64,000 nt of DNA from Centrapalus pauciflorus (taxonomy: Eukaryota > Streptophyta > Magnoliopsida > Asterales > Asteraceae): contig JAANYP010002844.1 in assembly GCA_020465985.1 (NCBI GenBank), positions 1-64,000 on the forward strand, read 5' to 3'. The position numbers and the translations under genes were made by a program. The notes under the pieces were generated by a model. That model saw only the letters and a program-made list of their open reading frames with translations. It was not told the origin of the DNA and ran no database searches. Shown here piece after piece: positions 35,781-45,711 of the stretch (position 1 is its first letter; each line of letters begins with the position of its first letter).

Positions 35781-38700
35781 TCATGCTGCGCTAAACAGAC
35801 TTGGGTACTTAGTCTTCATATCTTCTTCCGATTCCCAAGTGTGATTAGCTCCCCTATGATACTTCCACTTGACCAGCACCATCTTGATTTCCTTGTTGCG
35901 GAGTTTTCTGACCTGTGATTCAAAAATGCACTCCGGCTCATCAACGAACCTTAGTCGTCCGTCAACTTTAATTTCTGAAAGATTAGTCCATGGTTCCCTT
36001 TCGGGCACCAGACTCTTCCTTAAGTAGCCCACATGAAATACTGGATGAACTCCTGCTAGCTCATCTGGTAAGTCCAAGTGATAGGACTGATTCCCAACTA
36101 TTTCTAGTATCCGGAAGGGTCCTACAAATCGAGGAGATTGCTTTCCTCGCTTTACAAATCTTGTGACACCTTTCATCGGAGAAACCTTTAGGTAGACCCA
36201 ATCATCCTTTTGAAACTCTGTCGCTTTGTGACGGCGATCGTGATAGTTCTTTTGTCGATCTTGCACCGTTTTCATGTATTGTCGAATGAGTTGGATCTTT
36301 TCGTTGGTCTCTTGTAGCAAAGCTAGTCCGGCGATAGGAGTTTCTCCTGTTTCCCTCCAACAAGTTGGAGTCCTACATTTCCTTCCATACAGGAACTCGA
36401 ATGGTGCCATTTTGATTGTGGAATGGTAACTGTTGTTGTAGGAGAATTCAACCAATGGGAGGTGATCGTCCCAGTTACCACCCAAATCCATGACACAGGC
36501 TCTGAGCATGTCTTCCAGAGTTAAAATCGTTCTTTCACTTTGTCCGTCAGATTGAGGTCTGTAAGCAGTACTCATTGTGATACGAGTACCAAGAACGTTT
36601 TGTAAGGCAGCCCAGAAGTTGGAAGTGAATCTACTATCTCGGTCAGAGACAATAGACTTAGGCACACCATTCCTGATGACGATTTCATTCATGTAGATCT
36701 GGGCAAGACGGTCTAGTGAATATGTTTCTCGAATGGGAATGAAGTGAGCAGATTTTGTTAATCGGTCAACAATGACCCAAATGGCATCATGTTGACGACA
36801 AGTTTTGGGCAGCTTTGTTACGAAAACCGTAATAATATGATCCCACTTACATTCTGGGATAGGAAGAGGTTGCATACTACCATAGGGTTGCTGGTGTTCT
36901 GCTTTGACCAATTTGCATGTTCTACACTTCTCTACATATTGACCAACATCTCTTTTCAACCCTGGCCACCAGAAATCCGCTTTCAGGTCGTTGTACATTT
37001 TTGTGCTTCCAGGGTGAATTGAGAACTTAGACTGGTGAGCTTCTTCAAGAATTACTTGTTCCCGAACTTAGGAACCCACATTCTTCCGTAAATACCTTTG
37101 AGTCCAGTTCCATCATCTTGCATTAATGGCAGTTGAACTCTGATGTTCTCGTCCTTTACATTCTCCTCTTTTAGAGCCTGCAATTGAGCAGCTCTTACAT
37201 CGTCTATGATTGTGGATGTCAATCTCGTGGAAGTCAAGGCATAACAGTACGCCTTGCAGTATGCTTTCCTACTTAGGGCATCAGCCACTACGTTGGCTTT
37301 CCCTGGATGGTATAGAATCTCACAGTCGTAATCTTTAATCAGCTCCATTTACCTTCTCTGCCTCATATTCAAGTCCTTCTGACTGAATATATACTTCAAA
37401 CTTTTGTGGTCGGTGTAGAGCTGACATTTGGTTCCATACAAGTAGTGCCTCCAAAGTTTGAGAGCGAAAGTCACAGCAGTTAACTCCAAGTCGTGAGTGG
37501 AGTAATCTTTCTCATGTGGTTTGAGCTGTCTAGAAGCGTATGCTATGAAATTTCCTCTTTGCATCAGAACAGCACCCAAACCCATGCCTGATGCATCTGT
37601 GTAAACAACAAAGTCCTCGTTCCCTTCAGGCATGGCTAATACTGGTGCTTCACATAGTAACTTCTTCAGATTATCAAAGGCAGCTAGTTGTTCTTCTTTC
37701 CAAAACAAGGTCGTGTTCTTGCGAGTGAGCTTAGTGAGCGGAACAGCAATCTTTAAAAAGTATTTGATGAAACAGCGGTAATAACCGGCCAATCCCAGAA
37801 AGCTATGAATCTCGGAGGCGTTACGAGGTGATTTCTAGTTCTGGATAGCCTAGATCTTTGAAGGATCAACAGCAATCCCAGCACCAGATATCACGTGCCC
37901 CAAGAATTGGATCTGAATTGAATGTTGTGAAGGTACAAGTTAACAAAGAGTTTATAATTGAGTATAAGGATCATCAAATTGTTTTGAATGTTGAGACGTA
38001 CCTGCCTAAGTTAGAATTCACATTTCGAGAATTTGGCATAAAGTCGCTCTTTGCGCAGCAACTCTAGCAATTCTCGCAAATGTCGAGCATGATCCTCTTT
38101 GGTCTTTGAATAGATGAGAATTTCATCGATGAACACGATGACCGATTTGTCGAGCATTGGCTGGCAGACTCTGTTCATGAGATCCATGAAAGCAGCCGGC
38201 GCATTCGTGAGACCAAACGGCATCACCAGAAACTTGTAGTGTCCGTAACGAGTTCTGAAACCCGTCTTTGGAATATCATCTGCGTGTACTTTGAGCTAAT
38301 GATAACCCGAACGAAGATCAATCTTCGTGAAGTAGCTTGCGCCTTGTAACTGGTCGAAGAGATCATCAATCCGGGGCAATGGGTATTTGTTTTTTATTGT
38401 GACTTTGTTGAGTTCTCTGTAGTCGATGCACATTCGCAATGTGCCATCTTTCTTCTTAACAAACAACACAGGATCGCCCCATGGAGAAGAACTTGCACGT
38501 ATGAAACCCTTATCGAGCAACTCCTGTAATTGTTTCATCATTTCCTGCATTTCTGCAAGGGTAAAACAGTACGGAGCCTTTGCTATTGGAGCAGCTCCAG
38601 GAATGAGATCAATGCGGAATTCCACTTGGCGATCAGGTGGCAATCCCGAGATATCTTCTGGAAACACATCTGGAAACTCAGAAACAACGGGAACGGTGGA

Positions 38701-39186
38701 AGGAGATTGAATTTCAGCCTTAGCATCGACAGCGTAGGCTAAATATGCTGGACAACCCTTGGCAACGTGCTTTCGGGCATTTGCAATTGAAATAAGGCAT
38801 AAGTCGCCTTTGTGTCTATCACCATTAATGCAAATATCTCGGCCCTCGGGAGTGGTAATCTTGATCATTCTTTTCTTACATACAATCTGGGCCTCATTGT
38901 GAACCAACCAATCCATTCCTACTATAACATCGAACTCCCCAAACTCCATAGAGATCAGAACTATATTGAATACTACATCTTCTACCAGCAATGTGCAATT
39001 CCTATATACTTTGTCTGCTTTAACTAACATGTTGCTAGCAGTCTCTATGTCAAGTACAAATTGCAGTTTTGAAGTAGGCATATTGAATTGACGAGCAAAT
39101 GATGTGGAGACAAACGAACGGTTGGCTCCGGAATCAAACAAGATACATGCAGGAATAGAATTAACAAAGAACGTACCAGTGACCAC
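35781..39186 (-). pseudogene. pol: Gypsy B pol: protease-RT-RNase H-integrase-chromodomain, disrupted
   Basis: Minus-strand order: protease CILFDSGANRSFVS (catalytic DSG intact) near 39140; RT from about 38560 (ASSSPWGDPVLFVKKKD, MPFGLTNAPAAF), with the catalytic box reading FIDEILIYS instead of FIDD; an 89-nt GT-AG insertion at 37913-38001; RNase H 37349-37792; integrase and chromodomain 35781-36998. Lesions: CAG to TAG near 38297, TAA near 38016, a stop between 37349 and 37348, a one-base frameshift near 37050. In integrase the first catalytic Asp (usual MDFVTKLP) is Val (TVFVTKLP); SDRDSRFTS and the Glu region are present. The end VKWKYHRGANHTWESEED is chromodomain-like, expected to target heterochromatin. 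Confidence 0.87.
37913..38001 (-). other. Intron-like 89-nt insertion in Gypsy B RT
   Basis: On the minus strand: exon end GGCAG, then GTACGTCTC... to ...CATTCAATTCAG, then ATCCAATTC. It is AT-rich and contains a TTAAC branch-like site. 89 nt is not a multiple of three, and removing it puts KCEF..LRQ in frame with IQFLGHVIS exactly as in the conserved RT. Either a real small intron or an insertion that mimics one. Confidence 0.5.
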
Positions 39187-40413
39187 CTCCGGGTCATCTT
39201 TTGCTTCTTCAGCTGTAATTTGGAATGCCCTTGTTGGAGCCCTTTGAGATTGATCCCTGCGAGCAGTGGAAGCTGCAGAAGATCTTGTCGTTGATTGTTG
39301 AACACTCTGTTCTCGTGGGGGTTTCGGGCAGTCCCTTGCAAAGTGGACAAGTTTGTGGCAGTTGTAGCACGCATCATCTTTTCGAGGACAATGGTCCTAG
39401 TGATGGCCCTTCTGCCCACAGCAGAAACAGTACATGTCTTGAGTCTTACACTCCCCAGAGTGCGCTTTCCTGCATCGCCTGCAGTCCCTCATTTCAGAAC
39501 TGGCCGAAAAGGTCTTTCCCATCTTGGGTGATGAAGATGATTGATTAGATTGAGAAGAGAATCGGGATGATCCAGACTCCCGCTGCCTTTTTGGCAGTGA
39601 CGGTTGAGTCGGTCCTGCGGCGGTTGAACCGATGACATATCCAGACAATAAAACAATCTGCTCCACATTTCGAATAGCCTCCAGTAAACCAGCAAACGTT
39701 GTATACCGAAACCAACTCATGGTTTGGTGAATCTGATAATCTAAACCGGTCTCAAACCGGGCTATCTTTCTTTCCTCCGTATCAACTTGATGGGGTGCGA
39801 ACAAGCTTAAACAGGTGAACTCAATGGCAGATTGTGTAACCGTCTTTGTTCCTTGGGTCAGATTTAGAAACTTCGCCTCGAGACGTCGCTTCTCGTCAGC
39901 CGGACATTATTGCTGAGAGAACACTTCTTTGAATTCACTCCAGGTTATGTGTGACACTACCTCCATCGTCAATACATGTGTCATTGCATCCCACCGCATC
40001 ACTGCGTCCCTTGCAAACATTGCAGTTGCAAATCGGACCATGTCTTTTTCAGCGTAGTCGCTAATTCTGAATGTTCCTTTGGTGGTGGTGATCCACTCCA
40101 ATGCCGTGATGGCATCTCCAGTTCCATCAAAAGTAACCGCCCCGTTACTTTTGAAGTCCTTAAATCTACAACCCCTTGATTTGTTAGAAGACCCAGTGTC
40201 TCCTTGTCTTTCCTCTTGATCATCCTGTTGTTGTTCCTTGTTCTTTGTTTTATCAGCTTTACGTTTCGCTTCGGCCTCATCTCTGGCCTTTAATTGGTCC
40301 GCAAATGACTGAGCCTGCTCAGCCATTCTTTTGGATTGTAATTCATTGTTCTATTCCATGAGGGCTTGCATCATCTGGGACATCTGTTGAGGAGTCATAT
40401 CGTCTCCTGACAT
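39187..40413 (-). pseudogene. gag: Gypsy B gag, disrupted
   Basis: Best start is the ATG at 40411-40413 (MSGDDMTPQQMSQMM), with a TAG about 20 codons in. Then come a Lys/Glu-rich helix, the gag core (ALEWITTTKGTFRISDYAEKD is part of it; about 40180-39910), a TAA at FSQQ*CPADEKRR, and zinc knuckles near 39400 (CFCCGQKGHH, a stop, DHC) and 39350 (CYNCHKLVHFARDC, with Gly replaced by Val). It runs on toward protease. Would form the capsid and bind RNA; not functional as sequenced. Confidence 0.83.
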
Positions 40414-40555
40414 GTTCTGAAATAAAACAATTTATATTTAGAACGTTTAATTGTAAGTCCTAAGTGTTTACAGTTACCCTTTATTTGTCCCCGTGTGCAT
40501 GTCAATCCTATCTTAGTTCGGATCATTTCCTAGGAGTCCATTCTAAGATCATAAT
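40414..40555 (-). other. Gypsy B 5' untranslated region, cut by Sire2
   Basis: Non-coding; ends at ATAAT, the left flank of the Sire2 insertion. No primer site is visible, so that part must lie beyond the inserted elements. Confidence 0.6.
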
Positions 40556-40902
40556 TGTTAGATTTATTATTTCGATCCTAGGAGTTGTTTTGTAATATTT
40601 ATTTTCATTGTAATTTGTCTTGTATTTATTTCTATGTATTTCATGTTTAAGTTATAGTGTAGGGGCCAATGTTGCCAAGTCTTGTAACTTAATTAAAGGA
40701 GCCTATAAAAGGCTCCTAGGGTTTACTTTATGAAGAGACACGGTTGACATTTTGAATTCTTACCAGCCGCCACTGTTCCATCAACATACAAACATTCATA
40801 TTGTCTTCTTCTTTATTAAACACATTTATTGAGCTTGTTTCTTCATGTGTTTGATGAGAAAATCATTGAGGTTCTGAATATATACGGGATTTCATAATAA
40901 CA
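40556..40902 (+). repeat. Sire2 5' LTR (347 bp)
   Basis: TGTTAGATTT to ATAATAACA. Contains the TATA-like CCTATAAAAGGCTCC near 40703-40717, inside the inverted repeat AGGAGCC...GGCTCCT. Short for a Sirevirus. Confidence 0.95.
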
Positions 40903-40904
40903 AT

Positions 40905-40916
40905 TGGTATCAGAGC
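40905..40916 (+). promoter_or_regulatory. Sire2 primer binding site (initiator tRNA-Met)
   Basis: TGGTATCAGAGC two bases after the LTR. Confidence 0.93.
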
Positions 40917-41336
40917 TCAGAGGGGTGGATTTAAATTGATTTCTCTCGGATTCTGCTGGGTTTTGTTCATGTTCTTCGAGTTCTTCCATTTTCAGCCGGT
41001 TAGATCTTCATTTTCCATGTTTTTTCGTGTTTCTTGTGTTATAATGGTTCTATAAACATCACATTATCATTATCTACTGATTTTAAACTCATTTACTTCC
41101 ATATCTTTGTTAAAATCATCAAGAATCGACCATTTTTAAGTTTGAAAATATGGGTTTTTTAAGTGGGTTTTTCACGTGTTCATGCTAGTTTTAAGTGTTT
41201 TTTAGGTTGTTTTAAATCACCAAAAGTGTTTAAAATAGTTTATAAATCATTTAGAACTGTTTTTAGGCTTTAAATCTGATAAAAATCGAATTCTGCCCAT
41301 TCTGCCTTAGAAAAACGTAAAAACCTGCTGTATTTC

Positions 41337-41930
41337 GGATTACATACTGTAGAATTTCGGACCACCTAGGCACCAAATTCGGACCTCACAATCATCCTAA
41401 TTCGGACCATACTTAGGTGAATTTCGGACACCCCATAAGCCAATTTCGGACCACAATTCGGTCCTATTCAAACTTCGGACCATCCGAAGTTCAGGAAAGG
41501 CTTTCCATTTTTCACTGTTTGGGACTTGTTCTTAAAATTTTCATTTTCGGACCTCACCATTTCGGACCATCCGATTTCGGTCCTTCCACTGTCCCTATTT
41601 CGGACCAACCAAATTCGGGCATTTCACTGTTCATCCGAATTCGGTCCATAGGTCCATCCGAACTTAGGTCATCCTAATTTGGTCCCCCCAAGCAGTACTG
41701 TTCATCCGATATAGGACATTCTCCGAATTTGATCTTCATCCGATCCATATACGTCCGAATTACTGTGTGCACCCATCCGAAATCTACCCATCCGAAATCA
41801 CCCATCCGAAATACACACATCCGAATCAACCCATCCGAATTCATACCATCCGAATTCGGTTACCCCATCCGAAACACTGTTCATCAGCTCATCATCCGAA
41901 TTCAGAATATTCTGTTTTCAGTCCAACCCA
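41337..41930. repeat. TCCGAATTCGGA-type palindrome array in Sire2 5' UTR
   Basis: Roughly 25 full or half copies of TCCGAA/TTCGGA. Full copies read CATCCGAATTCGG; many halves read ATTTCGGACC or CATCCGAAAT. Several are preceded by ACTGTTCATCCGAA. It lies between primer site and gag ATG. It is open in some frames, but that is a by-product of the repeat. Confidence 0.85.
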
Positions 41931-41989
41931 TCCGTGTTCAGTTTCCACCTCTAAGATCTCCACATTCTCAATCAGCACCTATAATCATA

Positions 41990-44900
41990 ATGTCTCGCGA
42001 AGCTCTTGTACTCGGATCTGAGAACAGACCACCAGTTCTCTATCCTGATGAGTACGAACAATGGAAAGCCCGGTTCCTGAAATTCGTTGGAATGCAACCT
42101 CTCAGGAATCTGAAGCTTCAATCAATATCCGAAGGACCCGTCATCTACTATAGAGAGATTGCTGCCAGACCCGAGGCTGACCCCCCTGTTCAAGCCTCAA
42201 AAGTTGAAAGAGAGCCGGAAAATGACGCAGAGAGGGATCGCCAGCACGCTGATAAGAGGGCCGAGTATCTGATTTATCAAGCCCTCCCCACTGATATTTT
42301 GGTCGGTGTAGACAGTAAAATGTCTGCAAAAGAAATGTGGGACGAGCTGGAAATCCAAATGCTGGGGGCAGATCTTGATGATCGTGCCAAAATTGAGGAG
42401 GCGAAGGCAAAGTTTTCAGAATTCCGCGCCAAAGACGGGGAATCTCTGCAATCCACATTCACCAGGTTCTGTGCAGTCCTTAACGAATTAAATAAACTGC
42501 ACATCAAAAAGGATAGGGATGATATCAACATCCAATTCTTTGCCGCCTTAGCCCCCGAGTGGCAGCTTGCATGTAGGGCAACAAAAAGAGTCCTGAACAT
42601 TCCTGGTGTCCATAAATGTCGTCTTTAAGGAGCTTAAGAAATATCAAGGGGATGTGGATCAACAGAAGCTGATGGCAAATCAGTTCGCCTCTCTACTGCT
42701 GTCAGCCAACACAAGGTTGAAACCGAATGATTCGCTAGCCTTGATCACCAATACGCAGATTCTGACACCATCTTTTGCTCCTGGTTCTTCATCATCTCAG
42801 TACAGGTATGCTTCTCCTCCGCGTGAGGTCTATGATGAGGAGGAAGCTTCGATCCAAGAACAGATAGCCTTGTGGACCAACCGTCTTCAACAGCGACGGT
42901 TCTCCAACAAGACCAACAACCAACTCCGTTATGACACCAGTCCACGGAGGTACTCATAGGAGGGATGACCGTCGCGATGACTATCGCAGAGATGACTACA
43001 GAAGGGATGACAGGGATGATCGCCGGTATGATGACAGACGCGACTATCGCGATGATCGCCGTTATGAAAGGCGTGATGAAAGGCGAGATGACAGGCGAGA
43101 TGACAGGCGGGACGATCGAAGGGATGATCGTCGGGATGACCGTAGGGACCGGAGGCGTGATGATAGCCGCGAGCACCGCCGGGCCGACAAGAGGCCGGCG
43201 GAACGAAGAGAGGAAAAGCCAAGAGCCGATGAGCCAATGGCCACTGATGAACGTCTCTGCTACAAATGTGGCAAACCGGGCCACTTTGCTAGGGAATGCA
43301 AGAATAACTTCGAGAGAGACGTTGCTTATTACGAAAGAAAGCTCGAGGCTGCAAAGAAGAAATCGGATGCGTTAGCCCTCGTCGCCCAGGAGGACTACTG
43401 GGATGCTGAAGATTCTGAAGACGAGGATGAAAAGGGCAAGAATTGCTATATGGTTGATCGTCAGGGGTTGGAGACTTGTACTGATGTCACTGCTGAAAAT
43501 TCAGACATTGCTGCTGAGGGGGAGACAATGAAACATCCACCAGCATGTCTGATGGCTACAACCGACGATCCCGAATGCTCCACATCCGGTTTCGAGTCCA
43601 GTGAGGTATATTCCTATTACATTCCTGCACATGTAAATAAATTATTTGTAGATAATGAATGTACACTACACACACAAATACTTGATCTACAAGATAGATT
43701 AAAAGCTGAAACTGCAAAGTGTCTACAGGCTGAACATCAAGCTCATATTCTGAAAGAATCATCTGAATTATATCATGCAAAATGGTTAACTAATCATAAT
43801 GTTATAAAACAGATGTTGATAGAAAAAGTAGATGTTCAGGATAGGAATATATATCTTGAATCTTGCATGGAAACGCTTTCAAAAGAAAAACTCTCTTTAA
43901 AAGAAGAAATTTCTGTTCTTACAAAACAATTAGATGTGGTAAATATGGAAAATATAGACAGTTTAGAAAAATACAAAATGATTGAAGAAGAAAGGATAAG
44001 TTTGTACGCAAGAATAAAGACCCTTGACGATGCATTTTTGAAAAGGGGTCAAACAGAACAAACTATCCATTTAAATCAGCCCAAAGAAACTAGGTTTTAC
44101 CATTCTAAACAGGGAATTGGTTTTAAAAATCCTAAGTATTTGGAAAAAGCACAAAATGTCTTACAAGTATTTTATGACATGAATTATATGGGAGCCGGTA
44201 TTAAATCTTTCTTTTTTGAGTCATCAAAAGAAGTTTTAAACCAAGAAAATGAGAAACGTGTTGCGCGTAAAGATAAAGAAATTTCTTTTCATTATGAAGA
44301 ACTTAACGAGAGTTATTCTTCTAGAGTACCCACTTTAGAGGAAGATCTCTCGTCAACTTATTCAGAAACTGAATTGAACACTTAAACTGAAAAATCAACT
44401 CCTCAACTTTATATTCCTGCAAAAGTTCTTCAACAACAAATCATTGTTTTAGAAAAGGAATTGAAGTCGTCTCAAGAGAAAGCACTTGATCTTCAAGATG
44501 CTCTTCTTAAGAGAGAAGAAGAATTGGTAAATCAATCTTTTCAACAAACTGTGGAAGTCACTGTCTACAGAGAAAATTTTGAAATAGTTTCACAACAATT
44601 AAAAGATCTTTCAAAACAACAAACACTTTCTCATTCCCTAAAAATTCCATGTATGTCATTAGATAAAGGTAAGGCTACAGCTGAATCTTCTTCTATCTTT
44701 GTCAAAGGTGAGTGCTCAAAAGTTTTCAAAAATGAGGTTCCTAAAAAGACTCAGATAAAATCCAAGTCTTTTAAGAAACCTACTCACCACCAAAAAGAAA
44801 AGTCTGTCAAGTCTAAATCTTCCATGCTTACTGACTCTAATCATTTTGTTCCTACAGATCATATAAGGAGAGTCCCAAAAACCACCATGCAGGATTTTAC

Positions 44901-45441
44901 AAGTTTTTTTGTGAAGAAGGCTTTAATGCCAAGTGAATTTGTTACTAGAGATAGGATGTTTGTAATCTCTAAAGACAATTTGTGTAACAATGTGTGTGAC
45001 AATGTTTGTAATGATGTACCGAATTCTACTGTTCCGTTAAAGTACTCTTTCAAGGATTTGTTTAATCTATGTCCAACTAAATATAGACGACAGGTTCCTG
45101 AAATGAATGCTTTTGTGCCTTTACCTGTTAAACGTATTCGGAAAAAGAAAACTAAAAATAGTGCATCATCGGCCACAAACAAAGTTGAGATATGTCCGTT
45201 GCCAAGGCCCAAAACCAAAGCAACGGTCAAAAAGGTCTCAACAAGACAAAAACCGAAGGCAATTTCAGCGCCTAAGGTTCCAAAACCCAGTAAATCCAAT
45301 CTTCAATGGATTCCAAAGGGTTGTGCATCTGGACCACACACAAATGCTAGTTGGGTTTCTAAATCTGTACTCGTGCCATATAAATCTGGTAATCCTAACA
45401 AAAAGGGACCCATATTGAGGTGGGTACCCAAGGTTGTGTGA
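41990..45441 (+). pseudogene. gag: Sire2 gag with RD-rich domain, two frameshifts and one stop
   Basis: Start ATG 41990 (MSREALVLGSENRPPV). Copia-type gag core to about 42600. A frameshift near 42610 moves to the 42606-42959 frame, and a second near 42945 moves to the 42931 frame. Then come an Arg-Asp repeat domain (42955-43190, dominated by RRDD and RRDDY units), the zinc knuckle CYKCGKPGHFARECK at 43258-43302, acidic and coiled-coil segments (43650-44350), a TAA at 44383-44385, and an in-frame basic tail (44386-45441) ending RWVPKVV. About 1,150 codons in all. The frameshifts could be old or assembly errors, since pol is intact and the LTRs are nearly identical. Confidence 0.85.
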
Positions 45442-45711
45442 TCTTAATGCAGATGGTTCTTGGTTACTTCTGATCAAGACCCGTGCTTCAAAGAAATGGC
45501 TTCTAGTTACCTTAGACTAGGACCCGTTCTTTTTCTTGTCGGTTGTGCTTAAACCGACACGTTTGGCTTCTGTGCACACAGCCCAGGACCCGGTCTTAAC
45601 TCATCATGTTTTCTGAACATCTCGGTTCAGAACACGGTTTGATTGTGAATTAAAAATGGATGTGTTTGAATGCATATAGTTTTTCATTATATGAATTTAT
45701 GTGTTTTTCAG
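45433..45711 (+). other. Candidate phase-0 intron joining Sire2 gag and pol (279 nt)
   Basis: Donor CCCAAG|GTTGTG at the end of gag, acceptor TGTGTTTTTCAG|GC just before the protease. Length is 93 codons, and both flanks are in the same frame (phase 0). Unspliced RNA ends gag at TGA 45439-45441; several more stops follow, so readthrough cannot make gag-pol. Splicing would. Confidence 0.5.

Larger units (their letters stand above)
33815..40555 (-). mobile_element. Gypsy B, chromovirus-type Ty3/gypsy element (main part)
   Basis: Minus-strand element inserted in the Gypsy A 3' LTR. It has a 3' LTR at 33815-35743, pol, gag, and 142 bp of 5' UTR up to the Sire2 insertion at 40556. A further 55 bp (54839-54893) appears to continue the 5' UTR; its 5' LTR is not in the window. 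Domain order and integrase chromodomain are as in Gypsy A, but it is a different family with a different LTR. Confidence 0.85.

Noticed and set aside
35736..35918. Plus-strand ORFs over Gypsy B pol
   Set aside because: Shadow frames of the minus-strand integrase and chromodomain.
41337..41930. Evenly repeated motif suggesting a CRISPR-like array
   Set aside because: Irregular spacing, palindromic variants, eukaryotic retroelement UTR; no spacer structure or cas genes.
42745..43284. Long minus-strand ORF rich in Ile, Pro and Val
   Set aside because: Mirror of the RRDD repeat in Sire2 gag; the plus strand has the zinc knuckle and continuity.
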